A DNA stretch of 64,000 nt from Gaiellasilicea sp963850995. GTDB taxonomy: Bacteria; Actinomycetota; Thermoleophilia; Gaiellales; Gaiellaceae. Below the pieces are notes generated by a model. It had not been told where the DNA came from and ran no database searches. It saw only the letters and a list, made by a program, of their open reading frames with translations. Location: contig CAWKNQ010000013.1 of NCBI GenBank assembly GCA_963850995.1, positions 124,001-188,000 of the forward strand, given 5' to 3'. Every line of letters starts with the position of its first letter. The stretch's first letter is position 1. This document shows, one piece after another, positions 1-10,144 of this stretch. The translations under genes and the position numbers were made by a program.

Positions 1-1
1 G

Positions 2-1453
2 GATCCGCAGCTGACGTTCGATCAGCCGAGCGTCTCGTTCGGGCGCGTGCCCGCCGGCGAGACGGGTCGCGTCACGATCACGGCGACCGACATGCGTGAG
101 AGCGGCGGAACGACGGGCTACTCGCTCAACGTCCGCCAGGTCGTCGGCAACGCGTCGGTGGCGCTCACGCCGACGCCGACGTTCACGACCACTCCGGCCG
201 GCAGCGCGACGTTCAACGTCGACCTGGCGACCGCCGGTGCCCCGGCAGGCGACTACGAGGGCTTCCTCGAGGTCACCGGCGGCGGCCAGACGTACACGGT
301 CCCGTACTTCGTCCGCATCCAGGATCCGTCCGTCGCGAAGGACGTCCTCCTGATCGACTGGGATCGCAACCTCGGAGCCGACTTCCGGCCGGTCTACACG
401 GCCGCGCTGACGGGGCTCGGCCTGAGCTTCGACGTCTTCGACGGCGGAACCGCTACGGCGGGCAACCCAGGGCCGACGTTCGCGCAGCTCCAGAACTACC
501 GCTCGGTGGTCTTCTTCACCGGGAACAACCTGACGAGCTGGGCGAACGCGCACGTCGGCGGGTCGTTCCCGCTCCAGGACTTCCTGGTCGCGGGCGGGAA
601 GATCGTCATGAGCGGGCAGGACTTCAACTCGCAGGTCAGCTACAACCAGAACGTCGGGAGCGATTGGTTGTTCGCCTCGATGGCGGGGTGGATCACCGGG
701 GCCGAACGGGCCGCTCCCCCGGCCTGCACGATCACGCGCAGCGACCGTGACTTCTACGGCACGGGGGCAGCGAACCCGACCACGGCGGTGCTCGAGACGG
801 CGTTCACGCTGTTCGGCCGAACCGGTGACGTGAGCACGAACATGAGCGGCAACGGGGCCGGCAACCAGCGGTTCCCGGACGCAGCACGCACGCTGAGGAC
901 GTCCGACGCGCTCGACCAGTGCGTCGAGTCGTTCAACGCCGCCCAGTACGAAACGCACGCTCGCGTGCTCGGCGACTACACCACGACGAGGAAGGACGGC
1001 GTCGCGATCAGCCGCCTGACCTCGAGCGTGGCGACGGGCGTCGCGGGCGATCCGACTCTGGCCCAGCTCGAGCCGCTCGTGACGTGGAACGCCGCTCTGC
1101 TCCACGTCGGGCTCGAGGGCCTGAACGCGAACCGCGGCAGCCTGACGCCGCAGACGGCGCTCGGGCTCCTGTACGACTTCGTCGCCGACAGCGTTGCGGT
1201 GTCGGTCACGCACAAGGTGACGGCCGATCGCGTCGCGTTCGTCGCGCAGGCATCGTCGGCGCGTGGCGCCGCGATCACGAAGTACCGTTGGGACTTCGGC
1301 GACGGGTCGCCGATCGTCGAGACCACGACGCCGTCCGTCAAGCACGAGTACGGCAAGGGCTCGCGCGGGACGTACATCGTGCACGTCGAGGCCGTGAACG
1401 ACCTGACGCGCACGGGCGTCGCGACGGCGACGGTCACGATCAAGCGGCACTAG
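2..1453 (+). CDS. C-terminal part of secreted subtilase-like protein with PKD domain (5' truncated)
   Basis: The frame is open from base 2, so the gene begins outside the window; a GTG at 47 lies inside the domain and is not taken as the start. Residues encoded before about base 330 form a fibronectin-like beta domain (LTFDQPSVSFGRVPAGETG), the type that follows the catalytic domain of secreted S8 proteases. A middle domain of about 280 residues contains ThuA/GATase-like phrases (VLLIDWDRN, VVFFTGNN, GGKIVMSGQDF). The last 90 residues are a PKD domain with the signature WDFGDGS. No catalytic Asp/His/Ser motif is visible, so the protease assignment is inferred from domain company. The product is probably secreted or surface attached. 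The gene ends just before a strong hairpin. Confidence 0.7.
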   Translation, partial: DPQLTFDQPSVSFGRVPAGETGRVTITATDMRESGGTTGYSLNVRQVVGNASVALTPTPTFTTTPAGSATFNVDLATAGAPAGDYEGFLEVTGGGQTYTVPYFVRIQDPSVAKDVLLIDWDRNLGADFRPVYTAALTGLGLSFDVFDGGTATAGNPGPTFAQLQNYRSVVFFTGNNLTSWANAHVGGSFPLQDFLVAGGKIVMSGQDFNSQVSYNQNVGSDWLFASMAGWITGAERAAPPACTITRSDRDFYGTGAANPTTAVLETAFTLFGRTGDVSTNMSGNGAGNQRFPDAARTLRTSDALDQCVESFNAAQYETHARVLGDYTTTRKDGVAISRLTSSVATGVAGDPTLAQLEPLVTWNAALLHVGLEGLNANRGSLTPQTALGLLYDFVADSVAVSVTHKVTADRVAFVAQASSARGAAITKYRWDFGDGSPIVETTTPSVKHEYGKGSRGTYIVHVEAVNDLTRTGVATATVTIKRH

Positions 1454-1463
1454 CGACAAGCGC

Positions 1464-1495
1464 ACGAGGAGGGGGCCGCGCGGCCCCCTCCTCGT
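1464..1495. terminator. Bidirectional hairpin terminator between convergent genes
   Basis: Two perfect 15-base arms (1464-1478 and 1481-1495) are separated by 2 bases and lie 11 bp after the stop of the PKD protein. The minus-strand cupin gene ends only 7 bp to the right, so the hairpin can serve both genes. There is no real T-tract, as is common in high-GC actinobacteria. Confidence 0.75.
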
Positions 1496-1501
1496 CGTCG
1501 G

Positions 1502-2047
1502 CTACTCCGGAAGCCAGCCGTCGCGGTACGCGGTCGGCTCGCGGGGCGGTACGCCGGCGTACGCGACGCCGCCGTCCGTCGTGTCCTCCTCGACGCTCGC
1601 TCCGTGGCGCTTCGCGAGCTCGTCGGCGGGGAAGCCGAGCTCGTCGCGCTCGCGTGCGCCGACGGCGATCACGAGGCACGGACCGCTCCCTGCCCCGACG
1701 ATCACGTGCTTCGTGCCCGGCGGGCAGTGGACGAAGTCCCACGCGCGCAGTTGCCGCTCGTTGCCTTCGACGATCAGCACTGCCTCGCCCGAGACGACGA
1801 GAAAGGTCTCCTGATCGGCCTCCCGGTGGTACATCGCCATCGGCTCGCCCGGCGCGAGCACGAACGGATTGATCCCGAGCTGGTCGGACTCGCGACGCCG
1901 GCCTTCGAAGTCGTCGGCGACGACGCAGACGGCGCCGCGGCCGTCGGCGTGACGCCACTCTGCGTCGCGCATGTTGAGGACATACCAGCCCACGCCCGTC
2001 GGGACGAGCCCGTGCTCGGTCTGCTGCAATGTCGACTCGGGAACCAC
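1502..2047 (-). CDS. Cupin-domain protein
   Basis: A 181-residue protein with a single cupin barrel in the middle third. The first cupin motif is around PFVLAPGEPMAMYHREADQE, with a His and a Glu in metal-ligand spacing, followed by the second motif around PPGTKHVIVGAG. Metal-binding cupins cover many enzymes and sugar-binding proteins, and nothing here fixes a substrate. The start is GTG. The collagen-like gene lies 22 bp upstream on the same strand, so co-transcription is possible. No signal peptide, so it is cytoplasmic. Confidence 0.75.
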   Translation of the reverse strand: MVPESTLQQTEHGLVPTGVGWYVLNMRDAEWRHADGRGAVCVVADDFEGRRRESDQLGINPFVLAPGEPMAMYHREADQETFLVVSGEAVLIVEGNERQLRAWDFVHCPPGTKHVIVGAGSGPCLVIAVGARERDELGFPADELAKRHGASVEEDTTDGGVAYAGVPPREPTAYRDGWLPE

Positions 2048-2069
2048 GACCCGAGACGCTAACGCGTTG

Positions 2070-2768
2070 TCAGAGGTTGGTGATCGACTGGACCTGGACG
2101 GCGGTGAGCGTCGGCCAGATCTGGATGTCGGGAGCGTCGTTGAACGGCAGGATCGAGCACCGGACCTCGATCGGGGTGCTCTGCGTCACCGACAACACGC
2201 CGAGGAGAGGCATGACGGCGAATGCGTTCCCGTTCTGGAAGGAGGGGAACGTCACCTGCTCGACGGCGAGGTTCGCCTGGGCGGTGCCGAGGCTGCAGAA
2301 CAGATCCCGGGTGGGCAACGTGCCCGAGCCCGAGCCCGCCGACGCTGCCACGTCCAGGTGGAGCGAGTACTTGCCGGCCGGAAGTGAGCCCATCTGCACG
2401 ACGACCTGCTGTCCGGTGTAGTTGTCGACGTCTTCGAAGCGCTTGCTGTGGAAGATGCCCACGGCGCCCGACGGCCCCTGCGGACCCTGCGCACCGGTGT
2501 CGCCCTTGTCACCCTTCGGCCCCGGCGCCCCCTGCGGTCCGGGCTGGCCCTGCTGGTTCCAGGCGATCGGGTTCTCGAGCGAATTGCAGGTCTTCCCGGC
2601 TTCCGCGTCGATCACGCGCAGGACGCCGACCTGCTTCCCGTAGCAGCCGCTGATGACCCCGTTCGTGCCGGGGATTGCCGCGTAGCCGATGCCGGCGGCC
2701 GTCGCCAGCGCCACGAGCGTCCCGAGAACGACCGCGCGCGTCCTCGTTAGTCGGAAGCTCCGCTCCAT
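2070..2768 (-). CDS. Secreted collagen-like repeat protein
   Basis: The frame opens 120 bp further upstream, but ATG at 2768 is preceded at normal distance by GAGGGG and is followed by a signal peptide (LGTLVALATAAGIGYA), so it is chosen, giving 232 residues. A short Cys-containing domain follows (NGVISGCYGKQVGVLRV). Next comes a compact Gly-X-Y tract (GQPGPQGAPGPKGDKGDTG and onward, about ten triplets). The last 130 residues form a beta-rich domain with one Cys. Proteins of this layout are numerous in Thermoleophilia; their role is not established. A second one lies at 9288. Confidence 0.8.
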   Translation of the reverse strand: MERSFRLTRTRAVVLGTLVALATAAGIGYAAIPGTNGVISGCYGKQVGVLRVIDAEAGKTCNSLENPIAWNQQGQPGPQGAPGPKGDKGDTGAQGPQGPSGAVGIFHSKRFEDVDNYTGQQVVVQMGSLPAGKYSLHLDVAASAGSGSGTLPTRDLFCSLGTAQANLAVEQVTFPSFQNGNAFAVMPLLGVLSVTQSTPIEVRCSILPFNDAPDIQIWPTLTAVQVQSITNL

Positions 2769-2872
2769 CTCGAACCCCTCGCTTTCATCGTTGCCTTTTG
2801 GACACGACGAGCGAACCGGCTGGGCTCTTCCATCCTTTGACGACAATGGGTAGAACGACCAGGGAGGCCAGG

Positions 2873-3243
2873 ATGGCGACAGTGACACGGAGCGGGTCGG
2901 CGCTCGCCGACGAGCTGCTGCAGAGGCTCGGCGAGACGATCGGAGGGAAAGCGAACGTCTCGACCCTCTTCGGCGAGCCTGTGGAACGCGAGGGCGTCAC
3001 GGTGATTCCGGTTGCCAAGGCGCGGTTCGGCTTCGGCGGCGGCGCCGGCGGCGGCGCGCATGGGGGCGACGAAGGGTCCGGCGGCGGTGGCGGCGGTGGG
3101 GCGCTCGGTGAGCCCGGTCGGCTACATCGAGCTGCAGCGGCGGGAACGCGAGGTTCAGGCGGATCTCCAGCCCGGTCGATCTGGTCGCGCTGGCCGTGGC
3201 GGGAGCGGTGGCCGCGCTGGCCGCCAAGCGTCTGTTCGATTAA
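2873..3243 (+). CDS. GerW/YtfJ-like protein, frame broken twice
   Basis: ATG at 2873 has AGGGAGG 5 bases upstream. The N-terminus (LLQRLGETIGGKANVSTLFG, VTVIPVAKARFGFGGG) and the Gly-rich stretch match the sporulation protein YtfJ/GerW family, which is also common in non-sporulating actinobacteria. Homology moves to a second frame at about 3107 (VSPVGYIEL) and to a third at about 3139, where a hydrophobic tail (SPVDLVALAVAGAVAALAAK) ends at TAA 3241. Each switch is explained by one extra base, so the gene was probably intact, with a membrane-associated C-terminus. Its stop shares TTAA with the stop of the convergent gene. Confidence 0.6.
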
Positions 3244-3911
3244 CTCTCGGGCTCGTCCCGTTTCAGCACCGTCGTCGCCACCCTCACACCGAGGCGGCCA
3301 GGCATGAGCACGAAATCCCAGACCTGGTTGACGACGCCGCCGCCCGGCATGTTCTCGGTGATCGCGTCCACGATCTCGTCGGCGTCCTCGATCAGCTCTT
3401 CACTCGCGTCGACGACGCCGCTCGCCATGCCGCTCGCCATCGGCACGGCTGCCAGGGCGATCTCCTTGGAGAGCGCAGGAGCGAGGCGCTCGAGTGTTTT
3501 CCGTACCGCCTGCTCGGCCTCGGCGCGCGCCTCCTCCGCGCTCTTCCCCGACCCACCCAGGCGCTTGGCGCGCGCCCGCAGGTAGAGCGCGAGCACCACG
3601 CCGACCGCGACCCAGGCCGCGGCGAGAACGAGTGGCGCGAGCCAGTCGGGAAGCACCTCCGAGAGCCCACGCACGGCCGCGGCGTTCGCGAGCGCGAACG
3701 CGGTGAGGAACGCGAGCGCGACCACCAGCGCGACGGCAACGTCACGAGCCGCTCGGCGAACCTGCGTCTTGTGGCGTGAGGCGGTGAGCCGGGTCTCATA
3801 GAACGCGAGCGCACTCAGCTCGCGCCCGAGCTGCTCGAGCAAGGCCGTGATGGACTGCTCGCTCTCGTCCTCTGTGCGAGGAGCGGCAGCGGACTCAACC
3901 GTCTCGACCAT
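3240..3911 (-). CDS. Membrane protein, actinobacterial Holin-X-like (phage holin superfamily fold)
   Basis: A 223-residue protein. The N-terminus is acidic, followed by an amphipathic stretch (ALLEQLGRELSALAFYETRL). Two transmembrane helices lie at about residues 57-80 and 90-110, with a short loop between them. A long charged cytoplasmic region with amphipathic helices follows. This layout resembles the PF07332 group found on actinobacterial chromosomes. These are not proven holins, and nothing phage-like surrounds the gene. It converges on the GerW-like gene with a 4-bp overlap. Confidence 0.5.
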   Translation of the reverse strand: MVETVESAAAPRTEDESEQSITALLEQLGRELSALAFYETRLTASRHKTQVRRAARDVAVALVVALAFLTAFALANAAAVRGLSEVLPDWLAPLVLAAAWVAVGVVLALYLRARAKRLGGSGKSAEEARAEAEQAVRKTLERLAPALSKEIALAAVPMASGMASGVVDASEELIEDADEIVDAITENMPGGGVVNQVWDFVLMPGRLGVRVATTVLKRDEPES

Positions 3912-4063
3912 GACTCGGGCTCAACCTCCCTGTGCGTGCTGCGTCGCTGCGCGGCGAGTCTAGCGCCGGCTCGACGAGCCTTGACTCGCCGCCGACGCTG
4001 GAGAATGCTCGGTAGGTGTCACTAGCCGCCTGTGGCCGGCGAATCGAATGAGGAGGCGCGGCG

Positions 4064-5524
4064 ATGGCGTTGGAGTTCGTAAGTCGCAGTGAGTGGGGGG
4101 CGATGCCGCCGAGGCAGGTGAGCAAGCGCGACCCGTCCACGCTGGCCGGTGTCGCAGTGCACTGGTTCGGCAGTCCGAGCGCCGCAGCGTCGCACGACCG
4201 CTGCCCGGCGCTGCTGCGAGGCGTGCAGAGCGGGCACATGGCACCTGGCGGCCTGGGCACGGCCGACGGCGCCAACGACATCGGCTACAACCACGCCGTC
4301 TGCCCGCACGGCGTCGCGTACACCCTGCGCGGATTCGGCGTGCAGACGGGCGCGAACGGCACTACCCGGGGCAACCAGGAGTACGCCGCCGTCGTCTACA
4401 TGGGCGGGGAGAAGGACGGCCGGCCGGTGACCGCGGAGGCGCTTCCGGTCATCGCCGAGGTGATCCGACTGTGGCAGGAGCAGGGTGCCGGCCCGCTCGT
4501 CAAGCCACACGGCTTCTTCACCGGGTCGAAGTGCCCCGGCCCCGACCTGCGGACGTGGCTCGACTCGGCGCCGAAGCCGTGGCTGGTGGCTGGGGTGACC
4601 GTCCCCAGGGTGGCCGTAAAGGACGAGACGCCGGACTGGCTGATGGATTTCATCCACTGGCGACTCGCGCTGGACGGAGACAAGAAGCGGCGTCCGCCGC
4701 ACGTCCCGAAGCGGATCCCGGAGACCGCCTGGGAGGCCGCCGCGCAGGTCGACCGGATTGCGAATCTGATGGGTCCGCAGGACACCTTCCTCGACTGGGC
4801 CGAGTGGCGGCGGCAGGGTGCGAAGAAGGCGGAGCGGCCGCGCAGCGCACCGGCGCGGATCCCGCCACAGTGGTTCGAGGCGCTCGGGCGCCTGGAGCGG
4901 ATCTTCAAGGGGGTCAAGACCGCGAAGAAGCCGTCGACCGCGAAGCCGAAGCCGAAGAAGCCGGCGAGGCCTGTGCCGAAGGCCGACGGCGGGCCGGTGA
5001 CGGTGCAGAGCGGACTGCTGGCTTCACCCCGTGCGGGCCTGAAGACCCTCGAGCGGTACATGCTCGCGCGCCAGCACGGAAGCTACAGCGACGACGAGGT
5101 GCGCGAGATCCTCGGGAAGTACGGCGCCGCTTGCAAGACGGCCGGCCTCGACCCGCTGCTCGTCGTCAGCCAGATGGTGCTCGAGACGGGGAACTTGATG
5201 TCGTTCTGGTCGCAGCCGCCCCGCCGCAACCCGGCGGGAATCGGCGTCACCGGCAAGGCGGGCGTCGGCCTCTCGTTCTCGAACTGGGGCAAGGCCGTCA
5301 ATGCACACGTCGGCCGGTTGCTGGCCTACGCGCTGCCGAAGGACGACGGTACGGACGGTCAGCGCAAGCTGATCGACGAGGCGCTGAAGGTGCGCCCGCT
5401 CCCCGACGCGCGCCGCGGCGCGGCGCCGAGGCTCAAGGGGCTGGCGGGAAGCTGGGCTGCGGATCCGAAGTACGCGGAGAAGATCAAGGGCATCGCCAAC
5501 GAGATCCGGCGGAGCACGTCGTGA
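4064..5524 (+). CDS. Two-domain peptidoglycan hydrolase: N-acetylmuramoyl-L-alanine amidase plus glucosaminidase-like domain
   Basis: 486 residues. Residues 5-165 form a PGRP/amidase_2-like domain. Zinc ligands H33 (VAVHWFG), H149 (KPHGFF) and C157 (SKCPG) and the catalytic-type Y75 (IGYNH) are in the order seen in T7 lysozyme. A Lys/Pro-rich linker lies at about 305-330. Residues 335-486 resemble the mannosyl-glycoprotein endo-beta-N-acetylglucosaminidase domain (VVSQMVLETGNLMSFW, RRNPAGIGVTG). It would cut peptide stems and glycan strands in the wall. No signal peptide is evident, which is odd for a wall enzyme. The start follows AGGAGG in a 150-bp gap. The next gene overlaps its stop by 4 bp. 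Confidence 0.8.
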   Translation: MALEFVSRSEWGAMPPRQVSKRDPSTLAGVAVHWFGSPSAAASHDRCPALLRGVQSGHMAPGGLGTADGANDIGYNHAVCPHGVAYTLRGFGVQTGANGTTRGNQEYAAVVYMGGEKDGRPVTAEALPVIAEVIRLWQEQGAGPLVKPHGFFTGSKCPGPDLRTWLDSAPKPWLVAGVTVPRVAVKDETPDWLMDFIHWRLALDGDKKRRPPHVPKRIPETAWEAAAQVDRIANLMGPQDTFLDWAEWRRQGAKKAERPRSAPARIPPQWFEALGRLERIFKGVKTAKKPSTAKPKPKKPARPVPKADGGPVTVQSGLLASPRAGLKTLERYMLARQHGSYSDDEVREILGKYGAACKTAGLDPLLVVSQMVLETGNLMSFWSQPPRRNPAGIGVTGKAGVGLSFSNWGKAVNAHVGRLLAYALPKDDGTDGQRKLIDEALKVRPLPDARRGAAPRLKGLAGSWAADPKYAEKIKGIANEIRRSTS

Positions 5525-6434
5525 CGGAGCTGCAGCGGTATCTGGCCGAGGAGGTCGCCGAGGATCATGCGGACGGGCTCGTCTCCCGGCGCGAGGCGTT
5601 GCGCCGGCTGGGACTGCTCGGGCTGAGCGGCGCGGCGGCCGCGTCGCTGCTCGCTGCGATTCTGGCCGACGAGGCACGGGCGAGGATGCGGGTCGCGTCG
5701 GGAACGGGAGCGACGGCGCAGGCGAAGGCGGCTGAGGCCGAGTCCGCGGCGCGACCGACTCGCGAGATCGTGTTCCGCGGGCCGCAAGGCCGGCGGCTCA
5801 TGGGCGCCTGGGCGGCCGCAGCCCAGCCTCGTGGCGGTGTGCTGGTGGTGCACGAGAACCGAGGGCTGAACGACTCGATTCGCGCTGTCGCGGGCCGCCT
5901 GGCGGCGAGCGGCTACTCGGCGCTGGCGATCGACCTGTTGTCGGAAGAGGGCGGAACCGCGTCGTTCGCGGACGAGTTCGAGGCGATGGCTGCGCTCGGG
6001 GCGGCTCCCGCATCGCGCTTCGTTGCGGACATGAAGGCGGGGGTGACGGAGCTTCGCCGCCGACTTCCCGGCAAGAAGGTCGCTGCGACCGGGTTCTGCT
6101 TCGGCGGCGGGATGGTGTGGCTTCTGCTCGCCTCGAAGGAGTCTCGCCTGGCCGCTGCCGTTCCCTTCTATGGTCCCTTCCCCGAGGGCGGGAACGTCTC
6201 GGGCGCGAAGGCTGCCGTGCTCGGGATCTACGCGGAGCACGATTCGAGAGTCAACGCCACCCGCGCCACCGCACGCGCGGCGCTCCGCAGGGCAGGCCTC
6301 CGCCACCAGATCGTCACCTTCCCGGGCGTCGACCACGCATTCTTCAACCCGACCGGGTCACGGTACGACCCGACGGCGCCGCGGCTGCCTACCGCCGGAT
6401 GCTGTCCTGGTTCGGCACGCACGTCGCGGCCTAG
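5521..6434 (+). CDS. Dienelactone hydrolase family protein with Tat-like leader (frame break near 6375)
   Basis: GTG at 5521 sits in a GTGA overlap with the amidase stop. The N-terminus contains a twin-arginine-type segment (SRREALRRLGLLGLSGAAAA), so export or membrane anchoring is likely. The alpha/beta-hydrolase fold carries the DLH triad: C193 in GFCFGGG, D241 in YAEHDS and H272 in PGVDHAFF. The reading frame is lost after the codons for YDPTA, but the expected C-terminus (YRRMLSWFGTHV) is present in another frame and stops at 6434. One missing base would restore it. The substrate is unknown; the family hydrolyses lactones and esters. Confidence 0.8.
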
Positions 6435-6442
6435 CCGAGCAC

Positions 6443-9191
6443 ATGGCAGTCGAGATCGTCGGGAGGGACGACGAGCTCGGCTTCCTCGACGCATTTCTCG
6501 AGCGGGACCCGGCGGCGCAGGGCCCGAGTGCGATCGCGCTCGAGGGCGAGGCGGGGATCGGCAAGTCGACGCTCTGGCACGCGGCCGTCGAGGACGCGCG
6601 CGGGCGCGGCTTGCGCGTCCTCGTGTCACGTCCGGCCGAGTCGGAGCGCTCGCTCGCCCTCGCCGGGCTGGGCGACCTCTTCGACGGGGTCCTCGACGAC
6701 GTTCTCCCTGAGCTGACGGCGCCGCAGCGGCGCGCGCTCGAGGTTGCCCTGCTCGTCGCGGATCCAGCCGGCAGTCCTGTCGATCCGCGGGCCCTCGGGG
6801 TCGCGGTCCGCAGCGCCCTGCAACTGCTCGCCGAGGAGGAGCTGGTCGTCGCGATCGACGACCTCCAGTGGCTCGACCCTTCGTCGGCGGCCGCGCTCGG
6901 GTTTGCACTCCGCCGGCTGCCCGAGGCGCGCCTGCTGCTCATCTGGACCCGCCGGCTCGGCGAGCGGGAACCGTCCCCGGTCGAGGACGCGCTCGATCCG
7001 GACCGGATAGAGCGCGTTCGGGTCGGCCCGCTCAGCGTCGGCGCGATCCACAGGATCCTGCAAGGCCGGCTCTCCCGGGGGGTCCCGCGGCCGACGTTGT
7101 TCCGGTTGCACGAGGTGTCGGGCGGCAACCCGTTCTACGCGCTCGAGCTCGCGCTGGCGCTCGGTGAAGAGACACGCGGTTCGCGATCCGACCCAGCCGC
7201 TGCCGGTCCCCGAGCGGCTCGAGGAGCTCGTGTCCGCTCGGCTCGACGGCTTCACCGGCGTGACGCACGACGCGCTCGTACTCGTCTCCGCGCAGGCGCG
7301 GCTGACACCGGCACAGCTCGGGGATGCGGGGATCGAGCGGAGCGCCCTCGAGCCTGCGCTCGAAGGGCAGGTGATCGAGCTCGTGGACGGCACCATTCGA
7401 TTCACGCACCCACTGCTCGCCTCGGTGCTCTATCAGGGGCTCTCCGCAGACGAGCGGCAGCGCGTACACCATCGTCTGGCCGAGCTCGCCGAGGATCCGG
7501 TCACCCGTGCACGTCACCTCGCGCTCTCGACCGACGAGCCCGATACCGAGCTCGCGGCCGCGCTCGAGCAGGCGGCAGATGCCGCCGCCGTTCACGGAGC
7601 GCCGATCGCCGCCGGGGAGCTCTGGGAGCACGCAGTCCGCCTGACGCCCGCCGAGAGCCGCGACGACGTCGATCGTCGCGCGGCTGCGGCGGCGCGCGCG
7701 CATCTCGCCGCGGGCGAGGTCGAGCGAGCCCGAGTGCTGGCCACCGCGCTCCTCGAGCGAGCCCCGGCGGGCGCAGAGCGCGCCGAGGCGCTCTGGCTCA
7801 TGTCCGAGGTCGAGGCGGAAGGGCTGCGACGCAGGGTCGAGCTGCAGCGCGAGGCGCTCCGTGAACCGGGAGCGCCGTTGGCACTGCAGGCGTTGATCCA
7901 GCAGCGCCTGAGCCTGATCGTCCGCTTCAGCGAGGGACTCGCCTCCGCGGAACGGCATGCGCGCGCAGCGGTCGCGCTCGCGGAACAGCTCGGGGACGAC
8001 GCGCTTCGCGGCGCCGCCATGTCCGGGCTCGCGCTGATTCGCTTCAACGCGGGCAAGCCAGGTGCCTTGCCGCTCGCCGAGGAGGCGTCCGCGCTCGCGT
8101 CGGGCGACGCAGCGCTGCAGCCGGTCGCCGACGCCGGCTTCGCGCTCGGGCACATTCTCGTCTGGTCGGGCGAGCTCGACCGAGCACGCACTCTGCTCGA
8201 GAGCCTCTACCGGGACTGGAGTGAACGTGACGAGCGTACCGCCGCGTACGCCCTCTGGTACCTGGCGTTCATCGAGCTTCGCTCCGGCCGTCTCGCGCTG
8301 GCAGGCGAGTACGCACAGGAGTCGAGAGGGCTCAGCTCCCAGTACGCGCGCGACGAGGCGGAGTCGCCGCAAACGCTCTTCCCAATGACGCTCGTCGCGC
8401 TCTACCGCGGCGACCTCGAGCTCGCCCGGGGGCTCGCAGAGCGGCTGTGCGAGCTCGCCGAGCTCCACGCCTCGCGGCTGCAGGCGCCCGCGGCGACCGT
8501 CGGTGTCGTCGAGCTGTGGAGCGGCGACCCGGAGGCAGCCGTTGCGCGCTTCGCGGCCGCGGAGCAGACGGCCGTCGATGCAGCCGACGGGGGGGAGCCG
8601 AGCATGCTCTGGTGGCGGGCGGAGCAGGTCGAGGCGCTGCTCGAGCTCGGCTTCGTCGACGACGCGGTCGATCGTCTCGACGCGTGGGAGGCGGACGCGC
8701 GCCGGCTCGGGCGCGACTGGGTGCTCGCGCACGTGTCTCGCTGCCGCGGGCTCGTTGCCGCGGCGCAAGGCGACGTCGAGCTGTCCCTGTCGCTGCTCGC
8801 CGAAGCGGTCGCGCGGCACGAGGAGGTCGGCGATCCTTTCGGCCGGGCGCGCGCGCTCCTCGCGCTCGGGCAGGTTCGGCGCCGGGCGCGCCAGAAGCGT
8901 CCCGCGCGCGAGGCGATCGAGGCGGCACGTATCGGCTTCGAGGAGATCGGCGCCGCCCGCTGGGCCGAGCGAGCGCGCGAGGAGCTCGGCCGGATCGGCG
9001 GGCGCACGCGCAGCGAGGGTCTGACCCCGGCCGAGCGACGCGTGGCCGACCTCGTCGCGAAGGGACGGACGAACGCGGAAGTCGCCGCCACGCTCTTCCT
9101 CGCCGAGCGCACCGTCGCGAGCCATTTGACGCACGTGTACGCGAAGTTGGGCGTTCGGTCGCGCACCGAGCTCGCCCGCGTGCTGCGCTGA
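6443..9191 (+). CDS. Large ATP-binding LuxR-family transcriptional regulator (frame break near 7174)
   Basis: ATG at 6443 opens an AAA/STAND ATPase (Walker A GEAGIGKST, Walker B-type LVVAIDDLQWLD). The frame breaks around 7174: one extra base separates GGNPFYALELALALGE from VRDPTQPLPVPERLEELV, which continues to 9191. The middle 450 residues are helical TPR-like repeats rich in Ala/Leu. The last 60 residues are a GerE/LuxR helix-turn-helix (LTPAERRVADLVAKGRTNAE, ERTVASHLTHVYAKLGVRSR). Repaired, it would be about 915 residues, the usual size of LAL/MalT-like regulators. It starts 8 bp after the DLH gene, but its targets cannot be told. The adjacent collagen-like gene downstream is one candidate. 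Confidence 0.85.
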
Positions 9192-9214
9192 CGCCTGCGT
9201 GCAGCGGAAGGCCA

Positions 9215-9228
9215 CCCCCTTTCGGGGG
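9215..9228 (+). terminator. Short GC hairpin after the LuxR gene
   Basis: Five C's and five G's pair across a TTTC loop, 24 bp after the stop. It is small and lacks a T-run, so termination is only possible. Confidence 0.35.
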
Positions 9229-9287
9229 AGTCGCGGCGTGTGGGCGGTGCCGAAACCGAAAGGAAGTTCCGTCCAAAAGGAGTTCAG

Positions 9288-10123
9288 ATGAAAAAGTTCA
9301 TTCGCACGCCGCGCGCCCTCCTCCTCGGAGTGACTGCGCTCGCGGTCGTGCTTGTCGGCGCCGGAGTCGCTTCCGGGACGATTGGCGCCAGCAAGCCGAA
9401 CGTCTACTGGGCGTGCGTGCCCAAGGACGGTCGCATCAAGCTCGTGTACCCGGGGAGCAAGTGCAAGCCGGGCGAGCGCTTCATCACGTGGCATCAGAAA
9501 GGTCAGCAGAGCGCGACGGTCGTCCAGGATGGCCTGCAGGGTCTGAAGGGCGACGCCGGAGCGCAGGGCGAGGCCGGCGCAGCCGGTGCCAAGGGCACCG
9601 ACGGCGCTTCCGGCCCGCAGGGTGCGAAGGGCGACAAGGGCGAGAATGGTGCCGCCGGCCCGAAGGGTGACGCCGGCGTCGACGGTCTCAACGGTGCTGA
9701 CGGCGCTCAACGGCGACGAACGGTGCTCGATGGTGCTACCGGCCCGAAGGGCGACGCCGGTGCCGCTGGTCCGCAGGGCGAGATCGGTCCTGCCGGCCCG
9801 CAGGGCGCGAAGGGTGAGCACCGGTGCTGCCGGCCCGCAGGGTGCCGACTGGTGCCGACGGCCGCGACGGCGCCGAGGGTCCGCAGGGCGACGACAGGGT
9901 CGACCGCTGGTCCGCAGGGCCCGACGGGCGACGTCGGTGCCATGTCGGCCCGCAGGGTCCGGCCGGCGAGGACGGCGTGCTCGCCAGACATCGAGGGCTA
10001 CACAGCCGGCGTCAGCGTCCGAAGTCAACGTGCCTGGACGGCCGAGGTCCGGATCGTGGACGTGCCTCGAGGACAAGTAGCGCCAGCCATGGGGATCTCG
10101 GCTACGCCGTCTGCACGTCGTAG
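9288..10123 (+). CDS. Secreted collagen-like repeat protein (several frame breaks)
   Basis: ATG at 9288 follows AAAAGGAG. A signal peptide (LLLGVTALAVVLVGAGVASG) and a short two-Cys domain (VYWACVPKDG, GSKCKPGE) precede a long Gly-X-Y tract that begins near residue 80. The triplet register is lost and regained in other frames at about 9710, 9735, 9820 and 9850, so at least four small indels are needed to restore a continuous tract. After about 9960 the true frame is uncertain. The frame ending YAVCTS at 10123 looks the most natural C-terminus. Repetitive DNA like this is prone to slippage and to assembly error. Its domain order resembles the protein at 2070-2768. Confidence 0.6.
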
Positions 10124-10144
10124 TCGGCTCGCACACGAACGAAG

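Noticed and set aside
1440..1958. Arg-rich minus-strand frame overlapping the cupin gene
   Set aside because: It has no motif and crosses the terminator hairpin; the cupin frame is clearly the real one.
3240..6434. Possible prophage remnant (holin-like protein, amidase)
   Set aside because: No capsid, integrase, terminase or attachment repeats. The amidase carries a second wall-hydrolase domain and is coupled to a hydrolase gene; base composition is unchanged.
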